Source: Flavobacteriales bacterium UBA6969 (GTDB taxonomy: Bacteria; Bacteroidota; Bacteroidia; Flavobacteriales_D; Sanyastnellaceae). From it: a stretch of 13,001 nt of DNA. The DNA is taken from assembly GCA_002448555.1 (NCBI GenBank), contig DJYV01000053.1:1-13001 (forward strand). The letters run 5' to 3'. The position numbers and the translations under genes are program-made. This document shows, piece after piece, positions 7,601 to 13,001 of this stretch (positions are counted from its first letter, which is position 1; every line of letters begins with the position of its first letter). Below the pieces are notes generated by a model. The model was not told the DNA's origin. It saw only the letters and a list, made by a program, of their open reading frames with translations, and searched no databases.

Positions 7601-9101
7601 TAATGCTCGACTTCAGCATTTTCAACATGAGTGCATCCGGGGCGGTATATCCATCTTGCGAAATGGTCCCCACCTGGTAGGTCTCTCCGCCCAAGGTGTA
7701 TTCGTAGGCGACCGCCAGCACCTCCGCATTGTTCAAGGCCTGCCGCAGCGAGATGAAACCCAAGCGAGCGTTGTAGGTAAATTCCGTCGGCGCCAGCTTT
7801 CTGGCATTTCCGACGCGCTCGTAGTGAATGCCTTGGGTCAAACCCAAATTCATGCTGGCGATGGCGCTGTTGGCACCGGTAAATCCGAGCACGTTGGGAT
7901 TGCTGACCATCATGTCGAACAGCTGGTTGTTCGCGTTCGTGGGGTTCCGTTGCAGCGTGACGGAATCTCCGACCAAGGTTTCAACCGGCAAATTGGATGA
8001 AACGTAGTCCGGGTGTTCCCCGAGGTCGGTAAATCCAATGACGTTCCGGACGTCTTGGGTGTTGGCCTGCGTATTGACGACCCACACCTCGATGCGGGTG
8101 ATGTTCACGCCCGAGTTGGGCACCGGCAAACTCTGCATCGCCTCGTCGTATTGATCGAGGAAATACTGCGAAAGGAAGTAGTGCCGGTTGGCTTCGTAAT
8201 CGTCAGCGCGGATGTTGAATTCCTGGGTTTGTGCGCCGCCCTCGACCTCAATCTCCCTGCGTTCACCCTTTTGCTGCGAAAACACCGTAGTGTTGTACAG
8301 GCGCCCCCACTGGGTTTCCAACTTCACACCGAACAAACTCTGACTGCCGGTAATCAAGGTCCCGGGCAAGGGCATGGAGATGTGCCCCGCTTCAAAGTTT
8401 TTCAAAATGTCGTCCTCCTCACCCTGGAACCCGATGTTCATTTGGTTTTCAAAGTCGAACAACGCTTCCGTATTGTAGTTGGTTCCGAGTTCGATTTTGT
8501 CGCCGATTTTTCCGCCGATGTTCAGCTGAATACGCTGGTCAAAGTCAAACGTCGTGATGCGGCGCTGGCGTTCGGGGATTCGGGGATTCTCGGTGTCGGA
8601 GATGTTGATGCCAAAAGTGAGTTCCGCTGAGCCCTGCGGCTTGATTTCGATCTCGTTGCTTCCGAAAATCGTCTCAAATAGCTCGCTGTCCACGGTCAGT
8701 TTCGGAGCGAAGGCGCGTTCCGCTTCGTCATTTTCGGCTTGGAGGTCTGTCCAATATTCAGTCAGGTTGCCCGTGATATCGTAGTCGAGGTATTCGTCGA
8801 GCGTCAGGTAGGTCGAAGGCCGGTACAGCAAGGTGTCGCCAATGCTTTGCTGAATGCTGTACAACCCGGTGGTTTCGTCGAAAACAATCTCGTAGTTGAA
8901 GTTCTCCGGCCAAGCGAAATCGAAGCCTGCTGGGCTTTCCGTCGGGTTGAACTGGTCCTCCCCTCCGAACGGGAAGGGCAAGATGATGGACAGCGAGTCG
9001 TTCGCCGGATCCTCCGTGGCTTGAGCGTACACGCCTGAAAACAAAGAAAGCCCCAGGACCAGGGCAAAAATCTGCGCAAAACGGGGCTGCTCGATCTTCA
9101 T
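1617..9101 (-). CDS. sprA: SprA, outer-membrane translocon of the type IX secretion system
   Basis: Giant outer-membrane beta-barrel (2,494 residues from ATG) forming the T9SS conduit; the characterised Flavobacterium johnsoniae protein is a 36-strand barrel of similar length. A signal peptide ends near residue 26 (FSGVYA|QAT). Family landmarks include FDFDQRIQLNIGGKIG (about 185-200), NTEALFDFENQMNIGF, the SQSLFG segment near 254, SGVNITRIEVWV, NAYIDDFEGSQSAID, and C1513 with WVNEMRLADFNQKGGW. The C-terminal half is rich in alternating barrel strands and ends in a strand, RFNLNQ. Residues 1656-1726 are a Gly/Arg/Asp/Lys-rich insert of low complexity just before the FDPGNFSANFSY strand. The ATG at 9101 overlaps the ruvA stop as TGATG; an in-frame GTG one codon earlier (9104) is possible but less likely. 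gcvH follows after 3 bp. Other T9SS core genes (gldK-N, porV, sprE, sprT) are not in the window. Confidence 0.98.
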   Translation of the reverse strand: MKIEQPRFAQIFALVLGLSLFSGVYAQATEDPANDSLSIILPFPFGGEDQFNPTESPAGFDFAWPENFNYEIVFDETTGLYSIQQSIGDTLLYRPSTYLTLDEYLDYDITGNLTEYWTDLQAENDEAERAFAPKLTVDSELFETIFGSNEIEIKPQGSAELTFGINISDTENPRIPERQRRITTFDFDQRIQLNIGGKIGDKIELGTNYNTEALFDFENQMNIGFQGEEDDILKNFEAGHISMPLPGTLITGSQSLFGVKLETQWGRLYNTTVFSQQKGERREIEVEGGAQTQEFNIRADDYEANRHYFLSQYFLDQYDEAMQSLPVPNSGVNITRIEVWVVNTQANTQDVRNVIGFTDLGEHPDYVSSNLPVETLVGDSVTLQRNPTNANNQLFDMMVSNPNVLGFTGANSAIASMNLGLTQGIHYERVGNARKLAPTEFTYNARLGFISLRQALNNAEVLAVAYEYTLGGETYQVGTISQDGYTAPDALMLKMLKSSITQLRLSNGDQAPLWKIMMKNVYSMQAFGLSEENFRLNIWYNDPATGVDLNYIPRNPLDGTLLIQLLGMDRLDINGMTQPDGVFDFVDNAATMGGTIHSQNGRIFFPSAEPFGSNLAREIEERVEDPDLAANLIESIVFQPLYDSTKTAAQQIPSLNRFSIKGEFQSQTSSEIALQAMNVPEGSVTVTAGGVRLIENQDYTVDYQLGRVRIINDGLLESGRNIKVSLESNSLFSIQTKTMMGTRFDYAIGDRFNMGATLLNLRERPLTQKVNIGNEPVNNSIVGADFSYQSNSQFLTDLVDALPFYETSAASSIDIAAEAAYLIPGHSRAIGQDGNAYIDDFEGSQSAIDIRSVNRWFLASTPKLQPNLFPEGNLEDSLIYNYNRAALSWYTVDPQFFRGSGLQDGQVSAEIKSDHRTREVLEGEVFPNRELPTGTPPNIPTLDLTFRPEERGQYNYEEPEGAGGISAGLTVEGALADPNSRWGGIQRALTTTDFEMANIEYLQFWLMDPFNEDSENLTGGDFYINLGNVSEDVLNDSQLSYENGLPSANNPDLPTLEGVWGVYPDPTTFNVVNAFDNTSGDYELQDVGLDGLPDTAEQGFFSEWLSDIADWVTPDAYADIVSDPSADNFRYFRDPEAQANEETILQRYERFNGYENNSNTGSPNGYPITSTTIPNTEDINQDITLSTIESYFQYKVSLRPQDLGEYNIGSNYITDTFEQVVTTADDQDRTIRWYQFKIPVREFDNRVGGITDFRSIRFIRMFMKGWSEPVTLRFARLELIRGEWRRYLESLAGPQEVEPDDPSSTSFAISAVNIEENGNREPVPYVTPPGIIREIDVGTANQRRLNEQSLEMAVCGLKDGDARGAYRNINFDMRMYKRLRMYVHAEAGPDGTPLNDDDLTCFIRLGNDFENNYYEYEIPMKVTPWNTGDEDLIWPAENNIDIEFRKLQNLKIERPAGYPLFEEYEGLDSEYNARLAVKGNPNLANVVMVMVGVRNPDKDDNVFDSDDDGLDKCSVVWVNEMRLADFNQKGGWAVTAQMNAKLADLGNVSVAANMSTPGFGGLEQRIQERQRENIQAIDASGTLQLGKLLPKKLGVTLPMYLGYSKEVSTPQFDPLSPDIEMAEQQGLSEERQNNAQTVNQLKSINFSNIKIDPQFGSGGSRDRNRDRGGAGAGGRRGDGKGGKDGGKDSGALDSNVDMGSARGGGSARGGGSARGGGAGRGGGGSGFGLLKLFDPGNFSANFSYIEAFNRDVNTEYQINREFRGGLNYNFSHSPKNFMPFKKIGFIRKVEALKWLSDFNFYLFPKQFTVGTQMNRIYETSRVRNNTEELLGIETDLLINTQVMKTWQWSRNYALKYDLTKALKFDYNGQAQALVGEPAGEINREDADAFQAYKDSVLINLQNAGEITTYNHNVTGTYKLPFDKLPLVNFISSDIRYQGSYRWDRAPFSQDSLGATIQNSRNLSLNAQANFANLYKKIPGVKDLLNPPRRAPTRNDIRNEDRDGFGNAEEEEKIKLKINPLATLVRLIASVQNVSGTFSRNEGMLLPGYDRSARFVGMDEQLLAPGALFVLGHQNTNWQGEQVRYFATEAAEKGWLVELPLQNQQYNQTYQEQFNVRANLEPIKHLKIELTANRNISQNYTSFFRFDEEQNDFVYDSPNETGQFSATVMSWNTAFVEDDVEDEFNSQLWDDFIKTHRILVSERLNAVTYQLDEPENTGYYEGFGGTSQDVTIPAFVAAYLGIDPKEVPLDVFNTPVAPNWRVSYDGLTKNEFFKQYFKRFNLNHSYRSTLTTNYVTNLNYAEDANGLPTAIDQSEFGNYISERQFNVVSLSEQLSPLIGLDMTIKTEGENEPQIKVELKRDRNVAFGLTNYQITETKSEGLVIGFGYKFKDVPNPFIKTYGKLPVRMLKETDLVLRADVNVRDNRTIIRKMEERQNQVTAGQKLVSIKMSADLEVSDKLTMRAFYDHQITNPYISTSFATSNIRSGVALRFNLNQ
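3924..4136 (-). repeat. Gly/Arg/Asp/Lys-rich low-complexity insert within sprA
   Basis: This stretch encodes SprA residues 1656-1726, of which 31 of 71 are glycine and 10 arginine. Three blocks follow in protein order: an Arg/Asp block (SRDRNRDRGG), a Gly/Lys/Asp block (GDGKGGKDGGKDSG) and a repeat block of six-residue units. It is in frame and uninterrupted. It separates the soluble-looking segment ending NFSNIKIDPQF from the next barrel strand, and probably forms a flexible loop or linker. Confidence 0.85.
3936..4007 (-). repeat. Four tandem 18-bp units (GSARGG x3, then GAGRGG)
   Basis: On the coding strand, units at 4007-3990, 3989-3972 and 3971-3954 each encode GSARGG, and 3953-3936 encodes the variant GAGRGG (SprA residues 1699-1722). 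The first three units are identical as protein but use different codons for Ser (TCT, TCT, TCA), Ala (GCA, GCC, GCT) and Arg (CGT, CGG, CGC). The duplications are therefore either old or were kept by selection on the peptide. Confidence 0.85.
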
Positions 9102-9697
9102 CACAACCGTTTCAATGCGCGCTTGATCAAGTCCTCAACCACAGTCATATCGGGCGAATCCTTCATTATTTGGTCCAGTGTCTTTTCACAACGGGCTCGG
9201 TCGAAACCAAGGGTCGTGAGGGCAATTAACGCCTCTTGCCGCGAATTATTGTGCCCGCCTTGCGCACCAACTGAAGCGGGCATAGCCGGAGCATCGATGG
9301 CGCCCAATTTGTCCTGCAAATCGATGATGATGCGCTGAGCGGTTTTTGCGCCGATGCCTTTGACGCTTTTCATGGCGTTGACATCCCCGGCTTGGATGGC
9401 CTGGGCAGCTTGGTCCACGTTCATCGCGCTCAAAATCATCCGCGCCGTGCTCGCACCCACACCGCTCACGCCAAGCAGAAGCAAGAACATCGTGCGTTCT
9501 TCGGGTTGACTGAATCCGTAGAGCAGTTGGGCATCTTCCCGCACAACCATGTGCGTGTGTAGCATCACGCTTTCGTCATTGCCCAGTTGCTCGAACGTAT
9601 TCAGGCTGATGTGCACCTGATACCCCACTCCGCTGCATTCAATCACAGCATACGTGGGCGTTTTCTCAACCAGCCTTCCCCTCAAGTGATGAATCAT
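9101..9697 (-). CDS. ruvA: Holliday junction branch migration protein RuvA
   Basis: RuvA tetramers bind Holliday junctions and load the RuvB motor for branch migration in homologous recombination and repair; RuvC then resolves the junction. The 198-residue product has the full three-part layout: an N-terminal OB-fold (about 1-64, starting MIHHLRGRLVEK), two helix-hairpin-helix motifs (GVSGVGASTARMIL at 76-89 and VKGIGAKTAQRII at 112-124), a variable linker at about 135-150, and a C-terminal UBA-like RuvB-contacting domain (about 153-198). The start ATG overlaps the maeB stop (ATGA) and its TGA overlaps the sprA ATG (TGATG), which suggests translational coupling on both sides. ruvB and ruvC are not in the window. 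Confidence 0.97.
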   Translation of the reverse strand: MIHHLRGRLVEKTPTYAVIECSGVGYQVHISLNTFEQLGNDESVMLHTHMVVREDAQLLYGFSQPEERTMFLLLLGVSGVGASTARMILSAMNVDQAAQAIQAGDVNAMKSVKGIGAKTAQRIIIDLQDKLGAIDAPAMPASVGAQGGHNNSRQEALIALTTLGFDRARCEKTLDQIMKDSPDMTVVEDLIKRALKRL

Positions 9698-11967
9698 GCG
9701 TTGCTTTTGATTTGTGCATCCACAACGGCCAACCGCACCATATCGTGAATTTCACGGACGGAAGAACCCATTTGCAGGACGTGGAATGATTGCCGCATGC
9801 CCAACAGCACTGGGCCTTGGACCTCTACGCCGGCCATTTCTTGCAGCAATTTATATGCGATGTTTCCCGCGGCAAGGTTGGGGAAAATCAACGTGTTCAC
9901 GCGCTTATTGTGTAGGCTAGAGAACGGGAACGATTCGGAAAGCAGCTCGTTGTTCAAGGCGAAGTTGGCTTGGATCTCGCCATCGACAATGAGGTCCGGA
10001 TGGCGTTCCTTCAGGATACGCGCAGCCTCTGCCATCTTCTTCGCATCCACCCCACCGGCTGAGCCGAAATTGGAGTAGCTGAGCAAGGCGATGCGCGGGA
10101 CGATGCGTAGGTTGCGCACCGCCTGTGCCGTCAATGCTGCAATGGATGCGATTTCTTCAGCCGTTGGATTGACGTTCACAGATGTGTCCGCAAAAAACAT
10201 GGGACCGCGCTTGGTCTCGAGGATGTACATGCCGGCTACCTTGTCCACCTCATCGGATTTGCCGATGACCTGCAGCGCTGGCCGAATGACACTCGGGTAG
10301 GTTCGGGTCAACCCACTGATCAACGCGTCGGCACGTCCGGTGCGAACCATCATGGCCCCGTAGTAGTTGCGTTGGCGCATCAGGCGCTCGCCCTCGCGAG
10401 CGGTCAAGCCGTGGCGCATACGCAGCTGGAAAAACTCTTCCCCGAACGCTTTTCGACGTTCGAATTCCTCGTCGGACCGCGGATTGACGACTTCGACGTC
10501 ATTCAACTCCAAGCTGTGTTCTTCGATGAGCCCTTCGATGACCGAGCGACGTCCCAGAAGGATGGGCTGCGCAATGCCTTCTTCGAGTGCCTGTTCTGCC
10601 GCTTTCAAAACGCGGTAATGGTCGGCTTCGGCAAAGACCACACGTTTTGGCGATTTCTTGGCGCGATCCGCGATGGTTCGGGCAAACCCCGTGTCGTACC
10701 CAATGCGGTCGAGCAAGTTCTTGCGGTAGGCATCCCAATCTTTGATTTCATGCTGGGCAACACCGGATTCCATGGCGGCGCGGGCGACCGCGGGAGCGAC
10801 GTAGGTGATGAGCCGCGGGTCCAGCGGCTTGGGAATGATCAGGTCGCGTCCAAAGACGAATGACTGGTTGCCGTACGCTTCCGACACCTCATCAGGAACG
10901 TTCTCTTTGGCGAGGTCGGCGATGGCGCGAACCGCTGCCAACTTCATCGCGTCATTGATGGCCGTTGCGCGTACGTCCAGAGCTCCTCGGAAAATGAACG
11001 GGAATCCCAATACGTTATTCACTTGGTTAGGATGGTCCGAACGCCCGGTCGCCATGATGATGTCATCGCAGACTTCCATGGCCGCGTCGTAGCCGATTTC
11101 CGGTTCGGGATTAGCCAATGCGAAGACGATGGGATTTTTGGCCATCCCGGCAACCATGGCCGGCTCGACCAACCCGCCTTTGCTCAATCCCAAGAATACG
11201 TCGGCATCTTTCATGGCCGCCTCGAGCGAATCGAACCGGCGGTCGTTGGCATACCGTTGCTTGGAAGCGTCGAGCCCTTCGCGCCCGGTGTTGATGTGGC
11301 CTTTGCTGTCGAATACGTCCACTTGGTTGGCGGACATGCCCAGCTGTTCGTACAGGTCCAAACAGCTCATGGCTGCGGCTCCGGCGCCGCTAACAACGAT
11401 GCGGATGTCCTCAATGGATTTCTCGGCCAATTCCAAGGCGTTCAACAAGGCAGCAGCCGAAATGATAGCCGTTCCATGTTGGTCGTCGTGCATGACGGGG
11501 ATGTCCAGTTCGGCCTTCAGGCGGCGTTCAATTTCAAATGCCTCCGGGGCTTTGATGTCTTCAAGGTTGATGCCGCCAAACGTCGGTGCAATGGCCTTAA
11601 CGGTGGCCATGAACTGCTCCGGATCGCTCGCGTCCACTTCAATGTCAAACACATCGATGTCGGCGAATACTTTGAAAAGCACGCCCTTCCCTTCCATCAC
11701 CGGCTTGCTCGCCTCGGGGCCAATGTCGCCCAACCCGAGCACCGCGGTGCCGTTGGTGATCACCGCGACCAAATTGCCTTTGGCTGTGTAGTTGTAGACG
11801 TCCTCTTTGTTTTCCGCGATGGCTTTGCAGGGCTCCGCCACCCCGGGACTGTAGGCCAAAGCGAGGTCCTTTTGCGAGCTGTACGGCTTCGTGGGGAGGA
11901 CTTCAATCTTCCCCTTTCGGCCTCTGCTGTGGTAATCGAGCGCTTCGCGTTTGCTTGATGGATTCAT
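9694..11967 (-). CDS. maeB: NADP-dependent malic enzyme, MaeB type (malic enzyme fused to phosphotransacetylase-like domain)
   Basis: Cytoplasmic enzyme that oxidatively decarboxylates malate to pyruvate and CO2 with reduction of NAD(P)+, linking the TCA cycle to pyruvate and supplying NADPH. The 757 residues match the two-domain MaeB length (about 760). The malic enzyme part (1-425) shows the catalytic Tyr39 in AYSPGVAEPC, Lys94 in MEGKGVLFK, metal-binding residues in NLEDIKAPEAF (134-144) and HDDQHGT (160-166), and a dinucleotide-binding SGAGAAA loop (193-199). The C-terminal part (about 430-757) resembles phosphotransacetylase, with LSYSNFGSAGG, VDGEIQANFAL and NTLIFPNLAAGN. In MaeB enzymes this domain is thought to be non-catalytic and to mediate allosteric control, for example by acetyl-CoA. 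NADP preference is assigned from the family and cannot be read from the sequence alone. It is the first gene of the tight cluster, overlapping ruvA by 4 bp; no clear promoter is visible in the 47 bp upstream. Confidence 0.97.
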   Translation of the reverse strand: MNPSSKREALDYHSRGRKGKIEVLPTKPYSSQKDLALAYSPGVAEPCKAIAENKEDVYNYTAKGNLVAVITNGTAVLGLGDIGPEASKPVMEGKGVLFKVFADIDVFDIEVDASDPEQFMATVKAIAPTFGGINLEDIKAPEAFEIERRLKAELDIPVMHDDQHGTAIISAAALLNALELAEKSIEDIRIVVSGAGAAAMSCLDLYEQLGMSANQVDVFDSKGHINTGREGLDASKQRYANDRRFDSLEAAMKDADVFLGLSKGGLVEPAMVAGMAKNPIVFALANPEPEIGYDAAMEVCDDIIMATGRSDHPNQVNNVLGFPFIFRGALDVRATAINDAMKLAAVRAIADLAKENVPDEVSEAYGNQSFVFGRDLIIPKPLDPRLITYVAPAVARAAMESGVAQHEIKDWDAYRKNLLDRIGYDTGFARTIADRAKKSPKRVVFAEADHYRVLKAAEQALEEGIAQPILLGRRSVIEGLIEEHSLELNDVEVVNPRSDEEFERRKAFGEEFFQLRMRHGLTAREGERLMRQRNYYGAMMVRTGRADALISGLTRTYPSVIRPALQVIGKSDEVDKVAGMYILETKRGPMFFADTSVNVNPTAEEIASIAALTAQAVRNLRIVPRIALLSYSNFGSAGGVDAKKMAEAARILKERHPDLIVDGEIQANFALNNELLSESFPFSSLHNKRVNTLIFPNLAAGNIAYKLLQEMAGVEVQGPVLLGMRQSFHVLQMGSSVREIHDMVRLAVVDAQIKSNA

Positions 11968-11992
11968 CCGTAGCGGTTAGGATTAGCGGACG

Positions 11993-12014
11993 GAAAAATG
12001 CAGCCTTCGGCGGC
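11993..12014 (-). terminator. Candidate intrinsic terminator between the T9SS cargo gene and maeB
   Basis: Directly after the cargo gene stop, the minus strand reads GCCGCCGAAGGCTGC (12014-12000), a stem with GAA loop and one internal mismatch, followed by ATTTTTCC. Hairpin plus T-run is the expected shape of a Rho-independent terminator, though the T-run is only five long. If it works, only about 25 bp remain for an independent maeB promoter start. Confidence 0.5.
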
Positions 12015-12782
12015 TTATTGAACCAAAAACTGTTCGGTTACGCGCTCGCCTTGAGGGGTTGTCAGCGCCAAAACGTACATGCCTGATGGGTATGCAGCGG
12101 CATCGATGTAGACCACGCCTTGTTGCGCTCGGAGCGTTTGCTGCTCGACCAGTTGACCGGCCGCATTGTGGATGGTCAATTCCGCCCGCGATGCTCCGTT
12201 CAGCTGGTAGGGGAATGACGAAACGCCCGTCACTGGTTGCGGGAACAAAGGCGATGACTCTATGCTCGACTCGTTCACGTTCAACGCGCAGTTTTCAGCA
12301 TCGAGGCAATACAATACTTGCTGGCACGTGCCGGCCGAGACATCTCCTACCGGGTGGAAGCAATATTCCAGCGCGGTCACTCCTGCTACGCCTGCGGGGT
12401 AGTAATCGGCAATGAATGTCGTGTCGGTTTCATTGGGAAGCAGCTCGACCAAATACCCTTCCGTGGTGAATGAACTGTACTGTCCGTAATCATAGCACAA
12501 AGGCCCCCAACAAAAGCGGTCATACGCGCCCGGCGCATCTTGGTCGTATGGCAAATTGTACGGGCTGACCAGCTGGATGATGTTGCGCGTGACCATCAAA
12601 CTCAGCGTGTCATCGGTGAGGTTGGTCACGTCCCAATGCAGGGCAATTTCCTCGTTGGCCGGGTCATCCAATGAACCCTCAAAGACTTGAATCGGATCGA
12701 TCAATGTTGGCTGTGCCCACAAAACGGCAGGACCCGTCACCGCGCAAAGCAGGACTGAAAAGAACAGCGTTTTCATCTTCAT
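12015..12782 (-). CDS. Secreted protein with T9SS type A C-terminal sorting domain; function of body unknown
   Basis: A 255-residue predicted T9SS cargo. The chosen start gives a standard Sec signal peptide (MKMKTLFFSVLLCAVTG... ending near VLWA|QPT). ATGs at 12833 (272 residues, which would put 17 residues ahead of the signal) and 12776 are alternatives. The body (about residues 24-170) is probably a beta-rich domain with six cysteines, two of them in FCWGPLCYDYG; I cannot assign it a function. The last ~75 residues form a type A sorting domain: a Phe-Pro-Gln-Pro start, strand AELTIHNAAGQLVE, YPSGMYVLALTT, and the end EQFLVQ. In this system such domains direct passage through SprA and are then cleaved, often with lipopolysaccharide attachment of the cargo. 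It lies just upstream of the maeB-sprA cluster in the same direction, separated by a candidate terminator, so it is likely its own unit. Confidence 0.85.
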   Translation of the reverse strand: MKMKTLFFSVLLCAVTGPAVLWAQPTLIDPIQVFEGSLDDPANEEIALHWDVTNLTDDTLSLMVTRNIIQLVSPYNLPYDQDAPGAYDRFCWGPLCYDYGQYSSFTTEGYLVELLPNETDTTFIADYYPAGVAGVTALEYCFHPVGDVSAGTCQQVLYCLDAENCALNVNESSIESSPLFPQPVTGVSSFPYQLNGASRAELTIHNAAGQLVEQQTLRAQQGVVYIDAAAYPSGMYVLALTTPQGERVTEQFLVQ

Positions 12783-12787
12783 GGGGG

Positions 12788-12795
12788 CGAAGATA
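12788..12795 (-). promoter_or_regulatory. Candidate -7 promoter element for the T9SS cargo gene
   Basis: The minus strand reads TATCTTCG, one mismatch from the Bacteroidota consensus TAnnTTTG (TATCTTTG is a common form). It ends only 5 bp before the preferred ATG at 12782, implying a leaderless or very short-leader message. It also makes the longer start at 12833 unlikely, because that start would lie upstream of the promoter. No matching -33 element is visible. Confidence 0.35.
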
Positions 12796-12851
12796 CCGAG
12801 ATTGGTGTGGATTTTGTGTGTTGACGGAGACAAGCTTTAACGAGTTTCCGT

Positions 12852-12859
12852 TTAATTTG
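12852..12859 (+). promoter_or_regulatory. Candidate -7 promoter element for the right-end gene
   Basis: TTAATTTG differs from TAnnTTTG at one position and lies 12 bp before the ATG at 12872 and 30 bp before the ATG at 12890. No good -33 element is seen. With the minus-strand candidate at 12788-12795, it would make 12783-12871 a divergent promoter region. Confidence 0.3.
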
Positions 12860-12889
12860 TCTTCGCAAGAAATGAAACACCCCTTCACC

Positions 12890-13001
12890 ATGAACCGATT
12901 CCAATCGTTCCTGCTTCTTACCTGCCTGCTCGCCCTGGGCCTTGGGACCTCTTTTTCCCAATCCCTTCCGGCGGTACAATTGAAAAACCTCGAAGGGGAA
13001 A
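12890..13001 (+). CDS. Partial exported protein, probably thioredoxin-like (TlpA/peroxiredoxin type)
   Basis: Only the first 37 residues are inside the window, and the reading frame is still open at the edge. They give a clear Sec signal peptide (MNRFQSFLLLTCLLALGLG..., ending near SFSQ) followed by SLPAVQLKNLEGE. That phrase resembles the opening of secreted thioredoxin-fold proteins of Bacteroidota (P-x-x-x-L-K-x-L-x-G, then the first strand), which reduce or isomerise disulfides in the periplasm. The CXXC active site would lie beyond the edge, so the family call is an inference from a short match. An in-frame ATG at 12872 (six residues longer) is an alternative start. The gene is divergent from the T9SS cargo gene. 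Confidence 0.55.
   Translation, partial: MNRFQSFLLLTCLLALGLGTSFSQSLPAVQLKNLEGE

Noticed and set aside
9102..9104. GTG as the sprA start codon
   Set aside because: The ATG immediately after it (9101-9099) overlaps the ruvA stop as TGATG and is the more usual start; the difference is one residue.
11023..11958. A 311-codon + strand open frame opposite maeB
   Set aside because: It is a shadow of the maeB coding frame caused by the same codon bias, and it overlaps fully with strongly conserved malic enzyme motifs on the other strand.
12783..12833. A 17-residue N-terminal extension of the T9SS cargo (start at 12833)
   Set aside because: It would place a polar segment before the signal peptide and would begin upstream of the candidate -7 box; the start at 12782 gives a normal signal peptide.
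1..13001. CRISPR array, tRNA, rRNA, insertion sequence or prophage
   Set aside because: No direct-repeat array, cloverleaf-like gene, rRNA segment, transposase or terminal inverted repeat was recognised; nearly all sequence is accounted for by conserved chromosomal genes.

Overview
The window reads as chromosomal DNA of a fairly GC-rich member of the Bacteroidota, most likely of the Flavobacteriales. The evidence is a full-length SprA (the outer-membrane translocon of the type IX secretion system, T9SS), a small protein with a T9SS type A C-terminal sorting domain, a Bacteroidota-style TonB with a Pro-then-acidic linker, and the lack of obvious Shine-Dalgarno sequences. I cannot name the genus. 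No mobile element, CRISPR array, rRNA or tRNA is visible, and coding density is very high (no gene-free stretch above about 90 bp).

Layout, left to right in + coordinates. Every gene except the last is on the minus strand, so transcription runs right to left. tonB (41-742) lies downstream of a 79-bp gap. vanZ-like (822-1229), gcvH (1236-1613), sprA (1617-9101), ruvA (9101-9697) and maeB (9694-11967) form one tightly packed cluster, transcribed maeB > ruvA > sprA > gcvH > vanZ. Its junctions are an ATGA overlap, a TGATG overlap, a 3-bp gap and a 6-bp gap. Upstream lies a separate T9SS cargo gene (12015-12782) with a candidate terminator after it. An 89-bp divergent intergenic region then leads to a + strand gene, cut by the window edge, that looks like a secreted thioredoxin-like/TlpA-type protein.

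Functionally the cluster mixes central metabolism (MaeB makes pyruvate and reducing power; GcvH is the lipoyl carrier of glycine cleavage), DNA repair (RuvA) and envelope functions (SprA secretion pore, VanZ-like membrane protein, TonB energy transducer). From memory, similar maeB/ruvA/sprA/gcvH neighbourhoods occur elsewhere in Flavobacteriia, so this is probably conserved gene order and not a new system. The T9SS cargo next door is a plausible substrate of this SprA, though T9SS cargo genes are usually scattered.

I found no convincing undescribed multi-gene system. The most distinctive sequence-level signals are a 71-residue Gly/Arg/Asp/Lys-rich insert inside SprA, which contains an 18-bp-unit protein repeat whose DNA copies have diverged at synonymous sites, and an eight-base mononucleotide tract inside tonB that could in principle slip.
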